In this document: positions 8,217 to 16,654 of the stretch, one piece after another
Layout of the letters: each line of letters begins with the position of its first letter
Position numbering within the stretch: position 1 is the first letter of the stretch
Assembly: GCF_014650455.1 (NCBI RefSeq)
Contig: NZ_BMUZ01000002.1
Coordinates: forward strand, 402,125-466,124
DNA from: Streptomyces xanthochromogenes
Lineage (GTDB): Bacteria; Actinomycetota; Actinomycetes; Streptomycetales; Streptomycetaceae
DNA: 64,000 bases
Direction: 5' to 3'
Translations under genes and position numbers: made by a program
Notes under the pieces: model-generated
Seen by the model: only the letters and a program-made list of their open reading frames with translations
What the model was told of the DNA's origin: nothing
Database searches by the model: none

Positions 8217-9215
8217 GTGGAAATCCTGGCATTCGGCGTGCAGGCCGACGAGAAGCCGCTGATCGAGAAGGCCTTCGAGGGCCGTCACGAGGTCCGCTGC
8301 CTGGACGTCTTCCTCACCGAGGACACCGCGCCGATCGCCACCGGGTACGAGGTGATCTCCACCAGCGTCAACGCCAACCTCAATGCCCGGGTGCTGCAGA
8401 GCCTGGCCGTCGGCGGCACGCAGATGATCGCCCAGCGCTCCACCGGGTTCAACAACATCGACCTGGACGTGGCCGAGCGCCTGGGCCTCACCGTCGCCCG
8501 GGTCTCCTACTACTCGCCGTACTCGGTCGCCGAATTCGCCTGGACCCTGGCGATGGCGGTGAACCGCCGCATCGTGCGGGCCTCCAACCGCACCCGCGAC
8601 TTCGACTTCCGCCTGGACGGGCTGCTCGGCCGCGATCTGCGGGGCCGCACCGTCGGGGTCCTCGGCACCGGCAAGATCGGCGAGGCGTTCACCCGGATCG
8701 CCCACGGCTTCGGCATGAACCTGCTCGGCTGGGACGTGGCGCAGAACCCGGCCTGCGTGGAGCTCGGCATGAAGTACGTCGACAAGGACGAGCTCTTCGC
8801 GAGCGCTGACGTGATCAGCCTGCACGTACCGCTGCTGCCCTCGACCCACCACATCATCGGGCGCGAGGAACTCGCCGCGATGAAGGACGACGCGATCCTG
8901 GTCAACTCCAGCCGGGGCGGGCTCGTCGACACGGACGCACTGGTCGGCGAGCTGCGCAAGGGCCGCTTCGCCGGGGTCGGCCTCGACGTGTACGAGGCCG
9001 AGGCGGGCCTGTTCTTCCTCGACAAGTCCCTGGAGGCGGTCGAGGACGACACCCTGGCCCGCCTCGTGACGTTCCCCAACGTGGTGGTCACCTCGCACCA
9101 GGCGTACTACACCCGGGACGCGGTGGCCCAGATCGTCGAGGCGACGGTGGAGAACGTGGCGGCCTACGCCGAAGGCCGCCACACCGAGAACGTCCTGGTC
9201 CCCGCGGCGAAGTGA
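8217..9215 (+). CDS. D-2-hydroxyacid dehydrogenase (D-lactate dehydrogenase-like)
   Basis: A 332-residue NAD-dependent dehydrogenase, most like the D-lactate dehydrogenase branch, which interconverts 2-keto acids and D-2-hydroxy acids. The NAD-binding glycine motif is 'GVLGTGKIG' near residue 143. The catalytic Arg lies in 'NSSRGGLVD', the Glu in 'DVYEAEAGLFF', and the His in 'VTSHQAYYT'; the block 'TGFNNIDLDVA' is typical of this branch. The GTG at 8217 has AGGGGAAG before it. A separate promoter is likely, because the 133-bp gap after pfkA holds two inverted repeats. The substrate is assigned by family only. Confidence 0.88.
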   Translation: MEILAFGVQADEKPLIEKAFEGRHEVRCLDVFLTEDTAPIATGYEVISTSVNANLNARVLQSLAVGGTQMIAQRSTGFNNIDLDVAERLGLTVARVSYYSPYSVAEFAWTLAMAVNRRIVRASNRTRDFDFRLDGLLGRDLRGRTVGVLGTGKIGEAFTRIAHGFGMNLLGWDVAQNPACVELGMKYVDKDELFASADVISLHVPLLPSTHHIIGREELAAMKDDAILVNSSRGGLVDTDALVGELRKGRFAGVGLDVYEAEAGLFFLDKSLEAVEDDTLARLVTFPNVVVTSHQAYYTRDAVAQIVEATVENVAAYAEGRHTENVLVPAAK

Positions 9216-9224
9216 GGCGGCCGC

Positions 9225-11129
9225 TCAGCGGACCGCCGCGACTCCCGCGAGCAGATCCCTGACGACCTCGGGGCCGCGCAGGGTCAGCACCGACTCCGGG
9301 TGGAACTGGATGCCCGCGTAGCCGGGGCCGCGCAGCGCGTGCACCTCGTGCGTGACCGGGTCGCGGGCGATCTCCACGCCGGGCAGCTCACCTTCACAGC
9401 GTGCCGCGAAGCTGTTGTAGAAGCCGACCGTCTCCTCGCGCCCGAACAGGTCGATCCGCACCTGCGCGCCCTGGTGCGGCTCCCGCTTGCGCACGATCTC
9501 CAGGCCGAGCTCCGCCGCGATCAGCTCGTGGCCCAGACACACGCCGAGCAGCCCGTGCCGGTGCGAGCGCAGTAGCTCGGCCGCGAGCGGGCGAAGGAGG
9601 CGCATCTTCGGGTCGGCCGCGTCCAGTGGGTCGCCCGGCCCGGGCCCCAGGACCACCGGGCCCTCGTGGCCGAGCACCCGCTCGCGCAGCCCCGGGGCGT
9701 CGTAGCGGAGGACCGAGACCTCCAGGCCCGCCGAGCGCAGGACGTGCGCGAGCATCGCCGTGAACGTGTCCTCCCCGTCCACCACCAGGGCCGATCCGCT
9801 CGGCTCGGCCGGCCGGTCCTGCATCCGCAGCCAGAACGGCGCGAGGTCGGCCCGCCGGGCGTCGAGCGCGGCCTGCACCCGCGGGTCGTCGGCGAGCCGC
9901 GGGCGTACGGACTCGACGGCGGGGCGGGCCGGGCGCACCCCGAGCGCGGCGAGCACGCCCGCGGCCTTGGCGTGGGTCTCGGCGACCTCGCCGGCCGGGT
10001 CCGAGTGGCGGACGAGGGTGGCGCCGACCGGGACCGTGAGGCGGCCCTCGGGGGAGACGTACGCGGTGCGGATCAGGATGGGGGAGTCCAGGGTCTGGGC
10101 GCCGCCCGCGTCCCGGCCGAGCAGCGCGAGCGCGCCCGCGTAGTAGCCGCGCCCGCCGTCCTCGTACCGCTCGATGACCCGGCACGCGTTCTGCACCGGC
10201 GAGCCGGTGACCGTCGCCGCGAACATCGTCTCCCTGAGCACCTCGCGCACGTCGAGCGAGGAGCGGCCCCTCAACTCGTACTCGGTGTGGGCGAGATGGG
10301 CCATCTCCTTGAGGCGGGGGCCGATCACCACGCCGCCCATGTCGCCGACGGTGCACATCATCTTGAGCTCCTCGTCGACGACCATGGAGAGCTCGTCGGT
10401 CTCCTTGCGGTCGGCGAGGAAGGTCAGCAGGTCCTCGGGGGTGGGGCCGCCGGCCGGATAGCGGTAGGTCCCGCTGATCGGGTTCATGACGACCGTGCCG
10501 CCGGACATCCGCACGTGCACCTCGGGACTGGCGCCGACCAGCGTCCGCCCGCCCGTCGCCCGCCGCCCCCCTTGCGAGGAAGGCCCTTCGGGCCCCTGCC
10601 CACTTCCGGTGTGCACCACGTACGTCCAGTACGCGCCCCGCTCGCCCGCGAGCAGCCGGCGGAACAGGGCGAGCGCGTCGGCCCGGCCGAAGCCCGGGAT
10701 CTCGCCGGTGAAGGTGCGCCGGATGACGAAGTTGGCGCCCTCACCGCTGCCGATCTCGTCGTCGATCACCCGTCGCACGATGCCCGCGTACTCCTCGTCG
10801 CCGACGTCGAAGGCGCCGCCCTCGACCCGCACCTCGTGCGCGGGCAGCTGTGCCAGCACCTCGTCGAGCGGCAGCTCGTGCACCTCGTCGGCGACCAGGA
10901 CGGAGAGCGGGGTCCCGTCGTCGCGGACGTCGAAGCCGCGCTCCCGGATCTGCCGGAACGGCACCAGGGCGAGCGTGGGCAGGTCGCGGACGGGCAGGTC
11001 GGCGAGGTGCTCGGCCTCGTGGACCTCGCCGATCAACAGCTCGACGACGTCGTGGTCGTGGCCCGGGGTGCGCCGGCGCAGCAGCGCGAAAGGCGGGCAG
11101 TTCTCGTCCAACAGCCTCTGGATCAGCAC
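9225..11129 (-). CDS. trpEG: Anthranilate synthase, fused TrpE-TrpG
   Basis: A 634-residue fusion that makes anthranilate from chorismate and glutamine. The first 430 or so residues are the chorismate-binding TrpE part ('MNPISGTYRYP', 'DELSMVVDEELKMM', 'TVTGSPVQNACRVIERYE'). The remainder is a class I glutamine amidotransferase with nucleophile C531 in 'GVCLGHE' and the His/Glu pair in 'IQFHPES'. I start it at GTG 11129, after the attenuator hairpin and with GGAAGGAA upstream; the open frame extends to 11264 only because the leader lacks stops in that frame. A fused, attenuated trpEG of this kind is known from S. venezuelae. It can supply tryptophan or phenazine-type aromatic metabolism. Confidence 0.92.
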   Translation of the reverse strand: MLIQRLLDENCPPFALLRRRTPGHDHDVVELLIGEVHEAEHLADLPVRDLPTLALVPFRQIRERGFDVRDDGTPLSVLVADEVHELPLDEVLAQLPAHEVRVEGGAFDVGDEEYAGIVRRVIDDEIGSGEGANFVIRRTFTGEIPGFGRADALALFRRLLAGERGAYWTYVVHTGSGQGPEGPSSQGGRRATGGRTLVGASPEVHVRMSGGTVVMNPISGTYRYPAGGPTPEDLLTFLADRKETDELSMVVDEELKMMCTVGDMGGVVIGPRLKEMAHLAHTEYELRGRSSLDVREVLRETMFAATVTGSPVQNACRVIERYEDGGRGYYAGALALLGRDAGGAQTLDSPILIRTAYVSPEGRLTVPVGATLVRHSDPAGEVAETHAKAAGVLAALGVRPARPAVESVRPRLADDPRVQAALDARRADLAPFWLRMQDRPAEPSGSALVVDGEDTFTAMLAHVLRSAGLEVSVLRYDAPGLRERVLGHEGPVVLGPGPGDPLDAADPKMRLLRPLAAELLRSHRHGLLGVCLGHELIAAELGLEIVRKREPHQGAQVRIDLFGREETVGFYNSFAARCEGELPGVEIARDPVTHEVHALRGPGYAGIQFHPESVLTLRGPEVVRDLLAGVAAVR

Positions 11130-11185
11130 GAGTTGGGGTTCCTTCCGGCGGTGTGAGCGGGAGGGGAACGGCCCGGGAAACACTG

Positions 11186-11209
11186 AAGGCCGCCCCTCGG
11201 GGCGGCCTT
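11186..11209 (-). terminator. trp attenuator terminator hairpin
   Basis: A perfect palindrome with 11-bp arms (AAGGCCGCCCC / GGGGCGGCCTT) and a 2-nt loop lies between the leader peptide stop and the trpEG start. Its position fits the terminator arm of a ribosome-mediated attenuator. Confidence 0.8.
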
Positions 11210-11233
11210 CGCGAGTCTGTGTAAGCGCAGAGA

Positions 11234-11290
11234 TCAGCGGGCCGCCGGATGAGCGGTCCACCACCAGTTCTGGATCGAGTGCGCGAACAT
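11234..11290 (-). CDS. trpL: trp operon leader peptide (three consecutive Trp)
   Basis: An 18-codon reading frame, MFAHSIQNWWWTAHPAAR, ends 105 bases before the trpEG start. Three consecutive UGG codons sense charged tRNA-Trp: stalling there would favour an antiterminator and block the hairpin at 11186-11209. The ATG is preceded by TAGAGT (11303-11298) and 7 bases, so the transcript probably begins at the start codon itself (leaderless). This follows the established attenuation model; the antiterminator pairing was not worked out here. Confidence 0.88.
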   Translation of the reverse strand: MFAHSIQNWWWTAHPAAR

Positions 11291-11297
11291 GCGGCGC

Positions 11298-11303
11298 ACT
11301 CTA
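11298..11303 (-). promoter_or_regulatory. -10 element of the trp leader promoter
   Basis: TAGAGT on the minus strand lies 7 bases before the trpL ATG. The matching -35 position falls inside the terminator hairpin at 11304-11336, so promoter and upstream terminator overlap. Confidence 0.6.
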
Positions 11304-11336
11304 CCCGATGGCACCGCGGCCCGCGGTGCCATCGGG
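11304..11336 (-). terminator. Terminator of the amidase gene
   Basis: Perfect inverted repeat with 16-bp arms beginning CCCGATGGCACCGCGG and a single-base loop, 7 bases after the amidase stop codon. It would separate amidase transcription from trpL, whose -10 box begins directly after it. Confidence 0.8.
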
Positions 11337-11343
11337 AGGATGC

Positions 11344-13350
11344 CTAGCGGGTCCCCGGGGTGACCGCCTGGACGTCGGCCGTCCTCACCCAGGCGATCCG
11401 GTGGTTGTACCGGATCGGGTAGAAGGTCTGGGCGCCCTTGACCAGCGTGCCGAGCGTGGTGCCGCCGTAGTAGTAGTCGCCCGCGACCGGGTCACCGGCG
11501 GCCACGTAGGCCTGCCCGGCCGGGATGCTGTACTTCGTCAGGGACGCCGAGTTGCTGCCCTGCACCGGCACCCCGGTGCCCGCGTACGCCGCGTCCTCGG
11601 GGTAGGAGCGCCCGTAGACCTGGACCGGGGCGGTGCCCTTGGCCTTCAGGACGACCGGGGCCGCCGAGCGCGCCACGACGGAGGTGTAGCGGCCGCCCGG
11701 GTTCTGGAACCAGGCCTTCTGCCCGCCGTACCAGATCGCCGTCCAGTCGCCCTGCTGGTCCGCGACCACGTACCGGCCGCCCGCCACGACCTTGTTGGCC
11801 CAGTTCGGGCCCTCGGTCGCGATCTGGTCGCCCAGGTACGGGTCGGTCGGCGCGGCCGCGTCCGTGGAGGGGGCCGCGTACAGGTAGCCGAAGTTGACCG
11901 GCTGGTCGAAGGTGGTGCGGACCTTGGTGGCCGGGTCGTAGTACGTCGTCGTGCGCGGGGTGAACGGCGGGACGACCTTGACGACCTGCCCGGCCACGGG
12001 CCGCCGGCCGCCGGCGCAGTCGTCGGCGCCGAGCAGGGACATGTAGTGGTTCCAGTCCCAGAACGGGCCCGGGTCCCAGTGCTGCCCGGCCACATAGCCG
12101 TCCAGCGGGCCCGGCACCTCGTCGTGGCCGACGATGTGCTCGCGGTCCAGCGGGATGGAGAACCGGTCGGCGAGGTACTTCACCAGCGTCGCCGACGCGT
12201 CGTAGAGCGGCTCGCCGTACCAGCTGCCCGTCTTCATGGCGAAGCCCACGTGCTCGACGCCGAGCGCGTGCATGTTCACCGTCTTGTTGCCCGCGTGGTA
12301 CGACTCGTCCTTCGTCGCCACCACCTGGGTGACCAGGCTGCCGTCGTCCTTGACGATGTAGTGCGTGCTGGCCGAACTCCTGGGATCCTGGAAGGTGTTG
12401 ATCGACCCCTCGTAGGTCCCCTCCGTGTCGTGGATCACGATCTGCCGGATGTCGAAGCCGTTGTCCGGCCGGTTCGCCACGTTGTAGTTGTTCGGGTCGG
12501 CCGGCTTGTAGTCGCAGTTCAGCCCGGCCGGGCACTCGGGCGTCGGAGCCGCGGGGGCGGCCGCCGCCGTCCTGGCCGCCTTCTTCGACGGCTCGGCGGG
12601 CTTCACCCCGGGGTCGGCGGGCAGTGCGAGGTGCTGGCCGCCGGTGGTGACCCGGCTCTCGCCCGAGCGCACCGAGTCGAAGACCCGCTCCGCGAAGGCG
12701 TCGGCGCCCTTGGCGTCGGGGGACTGGCTGTAGCGGGCCACCGCCGGGTACCAGGCACCCGGGTCGGCCGGCAGCGAGCCGGTGGCCGCGCGCTGGTAGC
12801 GGGCGAGCAGCGCCGCGCCCGCCCGGATGCTCTGCCCGGCGTCGGTGCGCACCGCGTCCACCGGCTCGCCGATGAGCTTCGCGCCCTCGTCCAGGGTGTG
12901 CAGGCGCGGGTCGGCGGTGTCGACGGACGGCTCGGCGGCCGGCGCCTTGCTCGCGTCGAACCGCTTCATGACCGCCGGGTCGCCGCTCAGGTCGAGGTGG
13001 GCGAGCCGGTCCTGGGCGGTGGGCCGCTCGACGTCGCCGGGCAGCACCCGGGTCAGCCCCATGACGTTGTACGCGCCCGAGGTGCTGGGCTCACCGTCGT
13101 GGTCCTCCCAGAGCGTCTGGCGGTAGGAGACCGCCATCAGGACGCTCTGCGGAACCTTGAACTCCTGTGCCGCACGGGTGAATTGGCCCTGTAGGGCCGA
13201 GCCCGCGGAGCCGGCGTCGGCCGCCGTGGCGGCAGGCGCCGCGAGCGCCTGCGGGCCGAGTGCGGTGAGGGCGAGGGCCCCGGCCACTCCGTACCCGAGA
13301 AGCTTCCTCCTCGTGTGTTTCCGCTGCCTGCTGGTCACGCTTCGGCTCAC
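11344..13350 (-). CDS. Secreted N-acetylmuramoyl-L-alanine amidase (Amidase_2)
   Basis: A 668-residue secreted protein likely to cleave the amide between MurNAc and L-Ala in peptidoglycan. The N-terminus 'RQRKHTRRKLLGYG' followed by a hydrophobic stretch and AAPAATAA looks like a signal peptide, possibly Tat because of the paired arginines. About 180 residues of a lysozyme-like helical domain precede the Amidase_2 domain, which has zinc-site histidines in 'IVIHDTEG', 'GVEHVG' and 'GQHWDPGP'. The last 200 residues resemble SH3-like wall-binding repeats. The GTG at 13350 follows AGGGGTGG. It ends in a strong hairpin terminator. Confidence 0.85.
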   Translation of the reverse strand: MSRSVTSRQRKHTRRKLLGYGVAGALALTALGPQALAAPAATAADAGSAGSALQGQFTRAAQEFKVPQSVLMAVSYRQTLWEDHDGEPSTSGAYNVMGLTRVLPGDVERPTAQDRLAHLDLSGDPAVMKRFDASKAPAAEPSVDTADPRLHTLDEGAKLIGEPVDAVRTDAGQSIRAGAALLARYQRAATGSLPADPGAWYPAVARYSQSPDAKGADAFAERVFDSVRSGESRVTTGGQHLALPADPGVKPAEPSKKAARTAAAAPAAPTPECPAGLNCDYKPADPNNYNVANRPDNGFDIRQIVIHDTEGTYEGSINTFQDPRSSASTHYIVKDDGSLVTQVVATKDESYHAGNKTVNMHALGVEHVGFAMKTGSWYGEPLYDASATLVKYLADRFSIPLDREHIVGHDEVPGPLDGYVAGQHWDPGPFWDWNHYMSLLGADDCAGGRRPVAGQVVKVVPPFTPRTTTYYDPATKVRTTFDQPVNFGYLYAAPSTDAAAPTDPYLGDQIATEGPNWANKVVAGGRYVVADQQGDWTAIWYGGQKAWFQNPGGRYTSVVARSAAPVVLKAKGTAPVQVYGRSYPEDAAYAGTGVPVQGSNSASLTKYSIPAGQAYVAAGDPVAGDYYYGGTTLGTLVKGAQTFYPIRYNHRIAWVRTADVQAVTPGTR

Positions 13351-13534
13351 GCCCACCCCTGGTCGCCTTTGTCCGCAATTCAGTAACTGGCGCGAGATTA
13401 ACAGGGGATGATCATGAACCGTCACGGTCAGGACCTCCCGGACGGCATGACTGCCCTCGCGGTCCTCGCCTCCGTGTCCGCGTGGCCGGTGTCTCATTTG
13501 GTGGTCGCTGGGGTGGACGGCTTGGCCGACCCCG

Positions 13535-13540
13535 TAATGT
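13535..13540 (+). promoter_or_regulatory. -10 element of the leaderless DAHP synthase gene
   Basis: TAATGT ends 7 bases before GTG 13548, and there is no Shine-Dalgarno. The 197-bp gap to the divergent amidase gene must hold both promoters; TAATCT on the minus strand near 13400 is a candidate for the other. Confidence 0.55.
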
Positions 13541-13547
13541 GGGTCCG

Positions 13548-14879
13548 GTGACCGTGAACGTAAACACCTGGCGTGACCTTCCCGCGGCGCAGCAGCCCGA
13601 GTACCCCGATGCCGAGGCTCTGCGCGATGTGATCGCGGACCTCGAGTCGTATCCGCCGCTCGTCTTCGCGGGCGAGTGCGACCAGCTGCGCGCCCGTCTG
13701 GGAGCCGTCGCCCAGGGCGAGGCGTTCCTGCTCCAGGGCGGCGACTGCGCCGAGGCCTTCGACGCCGTCTCGGCCGATCACATCCGGGCCAAGCTGAAGA
13801 CCCTCCTCCAGATGAGCGCCGTCCTCACCTATGCGGCCTCCGTGCCCGTGGTGAAGGTCGGCCGCATCGCCGGCCAGTACTCCAAGCCCCGCTCCAAGGG
13901 CACCGAGACCCGCGACGGCGTGACCCTGCCGACCTACCGCGGCGACTCCGTGAACGGCTTCGCCTTCACGGAGAAGGACCGCGTCCCGGACCCCGAGCGC
14001 CTGAAGCGGATGTACCACGCGTCCGCCTCGACGCTCAACCTGGTGCGCGCCTTCACCACCGGCGGCTACGCCGACCTGCGCCAGGTGCACGCCTGGAACC
14101 AGGACTTCGTGAAGTCGTCCCCCTCGGGCCAGCGCTACGAGCAGCTCGCCCGCGAGATCGACAACGCGCTGAACTTCATGAAGGCCTGTGGCACCGACCC
14201 GGCCGAGTTCAAGGCCGTCGAGTTCTACGCCTCCCACGAGGCGCTGCTCCTCGACTACGAGTCGGCGCTGACCCGCACCGACTCGCGCACCGGCGAGCTG
14301 TACGACACCTCGGGCCACATGGTGTGGATCGGCGAGCGCACCCGTCAGCTGGACGGGGCGCACATCGAGTTCGCGTCCCGTATCCGCAACCCGATCGGCA
14401 TCAAGCTCGGCCCGACGACCACCGTCGACGAGGCGCTCACCTACGTGGACCGTCTCGACCCGGACCGCGAGCCGGGCCGGCTGACCTTCGTCGTCCGCAT
14501 GGGCGCGGACAAGGTCAGGGACAAGCTGCCCGAGCTCGTCGAGAAGGTCACCGCCTCCGGCGCCGTCGTCGCCTGGGTCACCGACCCGATGCACGGCAAC
14601 ACCTTCGAGGCGGCCTCCGGCCACAAGACGCGCCGCTTCGACGACGTCCTGGACGAGGTCAAGGGCTTCTTCGAGGTCCACAAGGCGCTGGGCACCCACC
14701 CGGGCGGCATCCACGTCGAGCTCACCGGTGACGACGTCACCGAGTGCGTGGGCGGCGGCCACGAGATCTTCGTGGACGATCTGCACCAGCGCTACGAGAC
14801 GGCCTGCGACCCCCGCCTGAACCGCAGCCAGTCCCTCGACCTGGCGTTCCTGGTCGCCGAGATGTACCGCGACCAGTAA
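13548..14879 (+). CDS. aroH: Class II 3-deoxy-7-phosphoheptulonate (DAHP) synthase
   Basis: A 443-residue plant-type DAHP synthase that condenses phosphoenolpyruvate and erythrose 4-phosphate, the first shikimate-pathway step. Family blocks include 'LQGGDCAEAF', 'VGRIAGQYSKPRS', 'PTYRGDSVNGF', 'SHEALLLDYE' and 'WVTDPMHGNT', containing the metal-binding Cys, His, Glu and Asp. The GTG at 13548 is chosen because the -10-like TAATGT lies 7 bases upstream and the protein then begins 'VTVNVNTWRDLP'; GTG 13554 is an alternative. Its nearness to trpEG puts the first common aromatic step and the first Trp-specific step side by side, though divergently controlled. Confidence 0.93.
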   Translation: MTVNVNTWRDLPAAQQPEYPDAEALRDVIADLESYPPLVFAGECDQLRARLGAVAQGEAFLLQGGDCAEAFDAVSADHIRAKLKTLLQMSAVLTYAASVPVVKVGRIAGQYSKPRSKGTETRDGVTLPTYRGDSVNGFAFTEKDRVPDPERLKRMYHASASTLNLVRAFTTGGYADLRQVHAWNQDFVKSSPSGQRYEQLAREIDNALNFMKACGTDPAEFKAVEFYASHEALLLDYESALTRTDSRTGELYDTSGHMVWIGERTRQLDGAHIEFASRIRNPIGIKLGPTTTVDEALTYVDRLDPDREPGRLTFVVRMGADKVRDKLPELVEKVTASGAVVAWVTDPMHGNTFEAASGHKTRRFDDVLDEVKGFFEVHKALGTHPGGIHVELTGDDVTECVGGGHEIFVDDLHQRYETACDPRLNRSQSLDLAFLVAEMYRDQ

Positions 14880-14906
14880 TTCCCGTACAGCCCGTAGGCA
14901 TCGACG

Positions 14907-14939
14907 GTGGGGCGCGGATCCATGTGATCCGCGCCCCAC
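14907..14939 (+). terminator. Terminator after DAHP synthase
   Basis: Perfect 14-bp arms GTGGGGCGCGGATC / GATCCGCGCCCCAC with a 5-nt loop begin 27 bases after the stop codon. Confidence 0.85.
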
Positions 14940-14976
14940 TGGCGTACCGGGACTGTCGCGCTCCCGGGGTGCCGGG

Positions 14977-14995
14977 TAAGGTTAGGGTTGCCTCA
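14977..14995 (+). promoter_or_regulatory. Iron box (DmdR/IdeR-type) upstream of bfd
   Basis: TAAGGTTAGGGTTGCCTCA matches 14 of 19 positions of the IdeR/DmdR consensus TTAGGTTAGGCTAACCTAA (from memory). It lies 76 bp before bfd, which should be needed when iron is scarce to free iron from bacterioferritin. Repression by iron-loaded DmdR is the expected logic. Confidence 0.65.
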
Positions 14996-15071
14996 CCGAC
15001 GAAACGGGAATCGGTCGATCGGGACGGCATGTCCATCGACCCCGTGTCGATCATCTCGGGAGGTGAACCGC

Positions 15072-15329
15072 GTGTACGTGTGCAACTGCTTCGGTGTCAC
15101 CGAGGAGCAGGTCAAGAAGCACGCGGAGGGTGGTGCCTGCACCCCCCGCCAGATAGCTTCCGCCTCCAAGGCCGGCACCGACTGCGGCTCGTGCGTGCGC
15201 CGCATCCAGTCGCTGCTCGGACGCGGCGCGTGCCCCCGGCGCGAGCTGGTGGAGCAGGGCAGGCCGGCGCTCACCGCCGTCGCGCCCGAGCCGGAGCTCG
15301 CCGCCGCGGCCCTCGACGAGGCCGCCTGA
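15072..15329 (+). CDS. bfd: Bacterioferritin-associated ferredoxin
   Basis: An 85-residue [2Fe-2S] protein of the BFD type. The cluster ligands are C4, C6, C38 and C41 ('VCNCFG' and 'TDCGSC'), the expected CxC...CxxC layout. Bfd donates electrons to bacterioferritin to reduce and release stored iron. The GTG at 15072 has GGGAGGTG at 15057-15064, which rules out the longer open frame from 14988. It lies head to head at its 3' end with bfr (37-bp gap) and carries an upstream iron box, so the pair is organised for opposite iron responses. Confidence 0.9.
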   Translation: MYVCNCFGVTEEQVKKHAEGGACTPRQIASASKAGTDCGSCVRRIQSLLGRGACPRRELVEQGRPALTAVAPEPELAAAALDEAA

Positions 15330-15366
15330 TGCCGGCCCCGGCCGCCGCGGTGCCGACCGGCGCCCG

Positions 15367-15846
15367 CTAGCTCTCCGGCTGCTCGATGAGCTGCGCGATG
15401 TAGAGCGCCTCGCCGAGCTTCTCCACCAGCTCCAGCTGGGTGTCGAGGTAGTCGATGTGGTGCTCCTCGTCGGCCAGGATCGACTCGAAGATGTTCGCCG
15501 AGGTGATGTCGCCCTTGGCGCGCATGACCTCGATGCCGCGCTTGAGGCGGTCGATCGCCTCGACCTCGATCTGCCGGTCCGCCTGGAACATCTCGGTGAC
15601 CGTCTGCCCGATGCGCACATGGAAGAGCCGCTGGAAGTTCGGCAGGCCGTCCAGGAACAGGATCCGGTCGGTCAGCACCTCCGCGTGCTTCATCTCGTCG
15701 ATCGACTCGTGACGCGTGTACTTGGCCAGCTTCGTCCAGCCGAAGTTGGCCTGCATCGCGCTGTGCAGCCAGTACTGGTTGATCGCCGTCAGCTCGGCAC
15801 TCAGCTGCTCATTCAGGAATTCGATGACCTCGGGGTCGCCCTGCAT
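15367..15846 (-). CDS. bfr: Bacterioferritin
   Basis: A 159-residue haem-containing ferritin forming a 24-subunit iron store. Ferroxidase ligands are in standard positions: E18, Y25, E51, H54, with E94, E127 and H130 following in 'EVEAIDR' and 'ADEEHHID'. M52 is the haem ligand. The ATG at 15846 is preceded by GGAAGGAG; a TTG six codons earlier is not needed. It converges with bfd, and the 153-bp region upstream is shared with a divergent oxidoreductase gene. Confidence 0.95.
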   Translation of the reverse strand: MQGDPEVIEFLNEQLSAELTAINQYWLHSAMQANFGWTKLAKYTRHESIDEMKHAEVLTDRILFLDGLPNFQRLFHVRIGQTVTEMFQADRQIEVEAIDRLKRGIEVMRAKGDITSANIFESILADEEHHIDYLDTQLELVEKLGEALYIAQLIEQPES

Positions 15847-15999
15847 CGCAGAGGCTCCTTCCAAGCGGTAACTGGGCAGGTTTCGCGCATCCTTGCACCG
15901 TGATCAGAACCCGTCCAGTAAGTGCATGCTTAGTAGGAGTTGCCCGAATCGGGACGTCCCTGGTCAACACCATCCCCCGGGGTCTGTCACCATGGAGGC

Positions 16000-16632
16000 A
16001 TGGGTCAGCCGGAGAGCCGGGAGCGGCAGGGAGCAGCGCAGACGGAGCTTCCGCCGGGGCAGCGCCTCCAGCGCGGCTGGCCGGTCACCCACTACGGGCC
16101 GGTGCCCAAGTTCAAGCCGGAGCGCTGGGAGTTCCGGGTCTTCGGGGCCACCGCCGACGGCGACAAGCACTGCTGGAACCACGAGGAGTTCTCGGCGCTG
16201 CCGTTCGAGACCGTGATCGCCGACCTGCACTGCGTCACCAAGTTCTCGATGCTCGGGGCCGAATGGGGCGGGGTCGGCGCCCGCACGATAGCCGAGATCG
16301 CGCCGCCCGCCGCCGATGTCACCCATGTGATGGTGTGGGCCGAGTACGGCTTCAGCTCCAACCTGCGGCTCGCCGACTTCCTCTCCGACCGCACGCTCTT
16401 CGCCACCCACAACGGCGGCGACCTGCTCACCGCCGAACACGGCTTCCCGCTGCGCCTGGTCGTGCCGCACCTGTACGCCTGGAAGGGCCCCAAGTGGGTC
16501 CGCGGCATCGAGTACATGACGGCCGACCGCCGGGGCTTCTGGGAGGAGCGGGGCTACCACAACATCGGCGACCCCTGGCGCGAGCAGCGCTACTCCTACC
16601 AGGAGGAGCCCGGGGACGGCCCCGAGCTCTGA
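16000..16632 (+). CDS. Sulfite oxidase-like molybdopterin oxidoreductase
   Basis: A 210-residue protein made almost entirely of the Oxidored_molyb (sulfite oxidase-like) domain. The molybdenum-ligating Cys is probably C78 in 'DLHCVTKFS', and the 'VWAEYGFSSNLRL' and 'YAWKGPKWVRGI' blocks are typical. No signal peptide or haem/dimerisation domain is present, so it is a short, cytoplasmic YedY-like form. The physiological substrate is unknown. The ATG at 16000 has GGAGG immediately before it, too close for a normal ribosome site, so translation may be leaderless (CACCAT, 6 nt, ATG). Confidence 0.8.
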   Translation: MGQPESRERQGAAQTELPPGQRLQRGWPVTHYGPVPKFKPERWEFRVFGATADGDKHCWNHEEFSALPFETVIADLHCVTKFSMLGAEWGGVGARTIAEIAPPAADVTHVMVWAEYGFSSNLRLADFLSDRTLFATHNGGDLLTAEHGFPLRLVVPHLYAWKGPKWVRGIEYMTADRRGFWEERGYHNIGDPWREQRYSYQEEPGDGPEL

Positions 16633-16654
16633 GCTCCCGGCCGCGGCGCGGGCG

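Noticed and set aside
10486-13194. 902-codon open frame on the plus strand
   Set aside because: It runs antisense to trpEG, the trp attenuator and the amidase gene, all of which have clear motifs. Shadow of GC codon bias.
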